NCBI RefSeq assembly: GCF_016783915.1
Contig: NZ_JADHVT010000023.1
Location: 1 to 43,572 of the forward strand
DNA length: 43,572 nucleotides
Origin: Acidovorax sp.
GTDB taxonomy: Bacteria; Pseudomonadota; Gammaproteobacteria; Burkholderiales; Burkholderiaceae_C
Direction of reading: 5' to 3'
Translations under genes and position numbers: made by a program
The notes under the pieces: model-generated
The model's input: only the letters and a program-made list of their open reading frames with translations
What the model was told of the DNA's origin: nothing
The model's database searches: none
In this document: piece by piece, positions 42,629 through 43,572 of the stretch
Numbering within the stretch: position 1 is the stretch's first letter
How the letters are laid out: every line of letters begins with the position of its first letter

Positions 42629-43572
42629 ATGGGCCTGTTTTTTCTCAAGCGGTTTGTCACCCTCCTGGCCACGTTGATTGGCGCCTCCATCGTCGTGTTC
42701 CTGGTGCTGGAAATCCTGCCGGGCAATGCCGCGCAGATTCTGATGGGTCCCGATGCCTCTCCCGATGCGGTGGCGGCTCTGGCCACCAAGCTGGGGCTGG
42801 ACCAGCCCGCCAGCCTGCGCTACTGGCAATGGGTGAGCGGCCTGGTGGTGGGCAACATGGGCGACAGCTACGCCTACAGCTCGCCCGTGCTCGACCTGGT
42901 GCTGGAGCGCCTGGCGCTCACCGTGCCGCTGGCCCTGATGGCCATGGTGATCACCACGGTGCTGGCGCTGGCCGCCGGTGTGTACGCTGCTGCACGCCAC
43001 AACAAGCTGGGTGACGTGGGCGTGATGGGCCTGGCCCAGATCGGCATTGCCATCCCCAACTTCTGGTTCGCGATCCTGCTGATCCTGCTGTTCTCGGTGA
43101 AGCTGCAGTGGTTCTCGGCCGGCGGCTTTACGGGCTGGACCGAAGACGCTGGTGGCAGCCCGCTTGAAGCCCTCAAGGCCCTGCTGCTGCCTGCGATTGC
43201 GCTGGCCGTGGTGCAGGCTGCCATCCTGGCGCGCATTACCCGCTCGGCCGTGCTGGAGGTGCTGCGTGAAGACTTTGTACGCACCGCTCGCGCCAAGGGC
43301 TTGACGCAGCGCGCAGCGCTGTGGGGCCATGTGCTGCGCAACGCCATGATTCCGGTGGTCACGGTGATGGGGCTGCAATTTGCCAACCTGCTGGCAGGCA
43401 CCATCGTGGTCGAGAATGTGTTCTACCTGCCCGGCCTCGGGCGCCTGATCTTCCAGTCCATCTCCAACCGCGACCTGATCGTGGTGCGCAACTGCGTGAT
43501 GCTGCTCGCCGCCATGGTGGTGATCGTGAACTTCGTCGTGGACATCCTCTACGCCGTGATCGACCCCCGCGT
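42629..43572 (+). CDS. Peptide-type ABC transporter permease (DppB/OppB), cut by window end
   Basis: The frame is open from ATG 42629 (MGLFFLKRFVTLLATLIGAS) to the last base, giving 314 residues; DppB/OppB proteins are about 310-340 residues. The N-terminal FLKRFVTLL with VVFLVLEILPGNAAQ is family-typical. At least five membrane helices follow. The EAA loop that contacts the ATPase is visible (VLREDFVRTARAKGLTQRAA, then LWGHVLRNAMIPVVT). The final segment IVVENVFYLPGLGRLIF is also diagnostic. It is probably the first gene of a dipeptide/oligopeptide importer whose other subunits lie beyond the window. Confidence 0.93.
   Translation, partial: MGLFFLKRFVTLLATLIGASIVVFLVLEILPGNAAQILMGPDASPDAVAALATKLGLDQPASLRYWQWVSGLVVGNMGDSYAYSSPVLDLVLERLALTVPLALMAMVITTVLALAAGVYAAARHNKLGDVGVMGLAQIGIAIPNFWFAILLILLFSVKLQWFSAGGFTGWTEDAGGSPLEALKALLLPAIALAVVQAAILARITRSAVLEVLREDFVRTARAKGLTQRAALWGHVLRNAMIPVVTVMGLQFANLLAGTIVVENVFYLPGLGRLIFQSISNRDLIVVRNCVMLLAAMVVIVNFVVDILYAVIDPR

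Overview
The window looks like the chromosome of a beta-proteobacterium of the order Burkholderiales, most likely family Comamonadaceae (Acidovorax-like). This rests on the high GC of the core genes, on the gene orders (hemW-rdgB-rph-phosphatase-kinase / yicC-gmk-rpoZ-spoT; hrcA / nadK-recN; lolB-ispE-tRNA-Gln-prs-rplY-pth) and on the protein types. Genus is an inference; no search was run. Most of the window is ordinary core genome interrupted by two accessory insertions.

Region 1 (1-6250): the end of a urease accessory operon (ureF partial, ureG) and a tRNA-Ser(UGA), followed by a roughly 4.4 kb accessory island. The island holds a frameshifted gene, a MinD/ParA-like ATPase with a variant KGGxGR P-loop, and two minus-strand genes each carrying an Rx4H motif typical of HEPN RNases. 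It is bracketed by a 21-bp imperfect direct repeat and followed by a second copy of the last 183 bp of ureG plus a second, intact tRNA-Ser. The two ureG ends differ at 7 sites, 6 of them synonymous third positions, so the second copy probably came from a functional ureG of another lineage. The left tRNA copy has a damaged acceptor end. I think this is an uncharacterised defence-type (HEPN plus ATPase) cassette and the strongest candidate here for an undescribed system.

Region 2 (6250-12800): an exported alpha/beta hydrolase and an exported serine hydrolase of the beta-lactamase fold in a two-gene operon, a poorly coding stretch, a small membrane protein, a 57-residue ORF, a three-PAS GGDEF diguanylate cyclase with an intact inhibitory site, and an I78-type protease-inhibitor lipoprotein.

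Region 3 (12800-23970): core genes. Minus strand: Ser/Thr kinase, PP2C phosphatase, RNase PH, RdgB, HemW. Plus strand: yicC, gmk, rpoZ, spoT. Then greB, tRNA-Arg(ACG), a tRNA with anticodon CAT, and hrcA, all minus strand.

Region 4 (23979-28514): a decayed filamentous-phage (inovirus) prophage inserted between hrcA and nadK. It keeps a truncated replication protein, a frameshifted TspB/pIII-like adhesin with a long Gly-Thr repeat, a DUF2523 minor coat protein, a truncated Zot/pI ATPase fused by deletion to a headless serine recombinase, and two divergent genes (DUF2726-type and DUF3693-type). No major coat or ssDNA-binding protein is visible, so it is probably unable to form particles by itself.

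Region 5 (28530-43572): core genes nadK, recN, rapZ; mutY, a dynamin-like GTPase and mutM on the minus strand; a TPR protein, lolB, ispE, tRNA-Gln, prs, rplY and pth on the plus strand; a ferredoxin on the minus strand; and the start of a peptide-type ABC permease cut by the window end. Short related intergenic repeats recur at 14675, 18588 and 42099.
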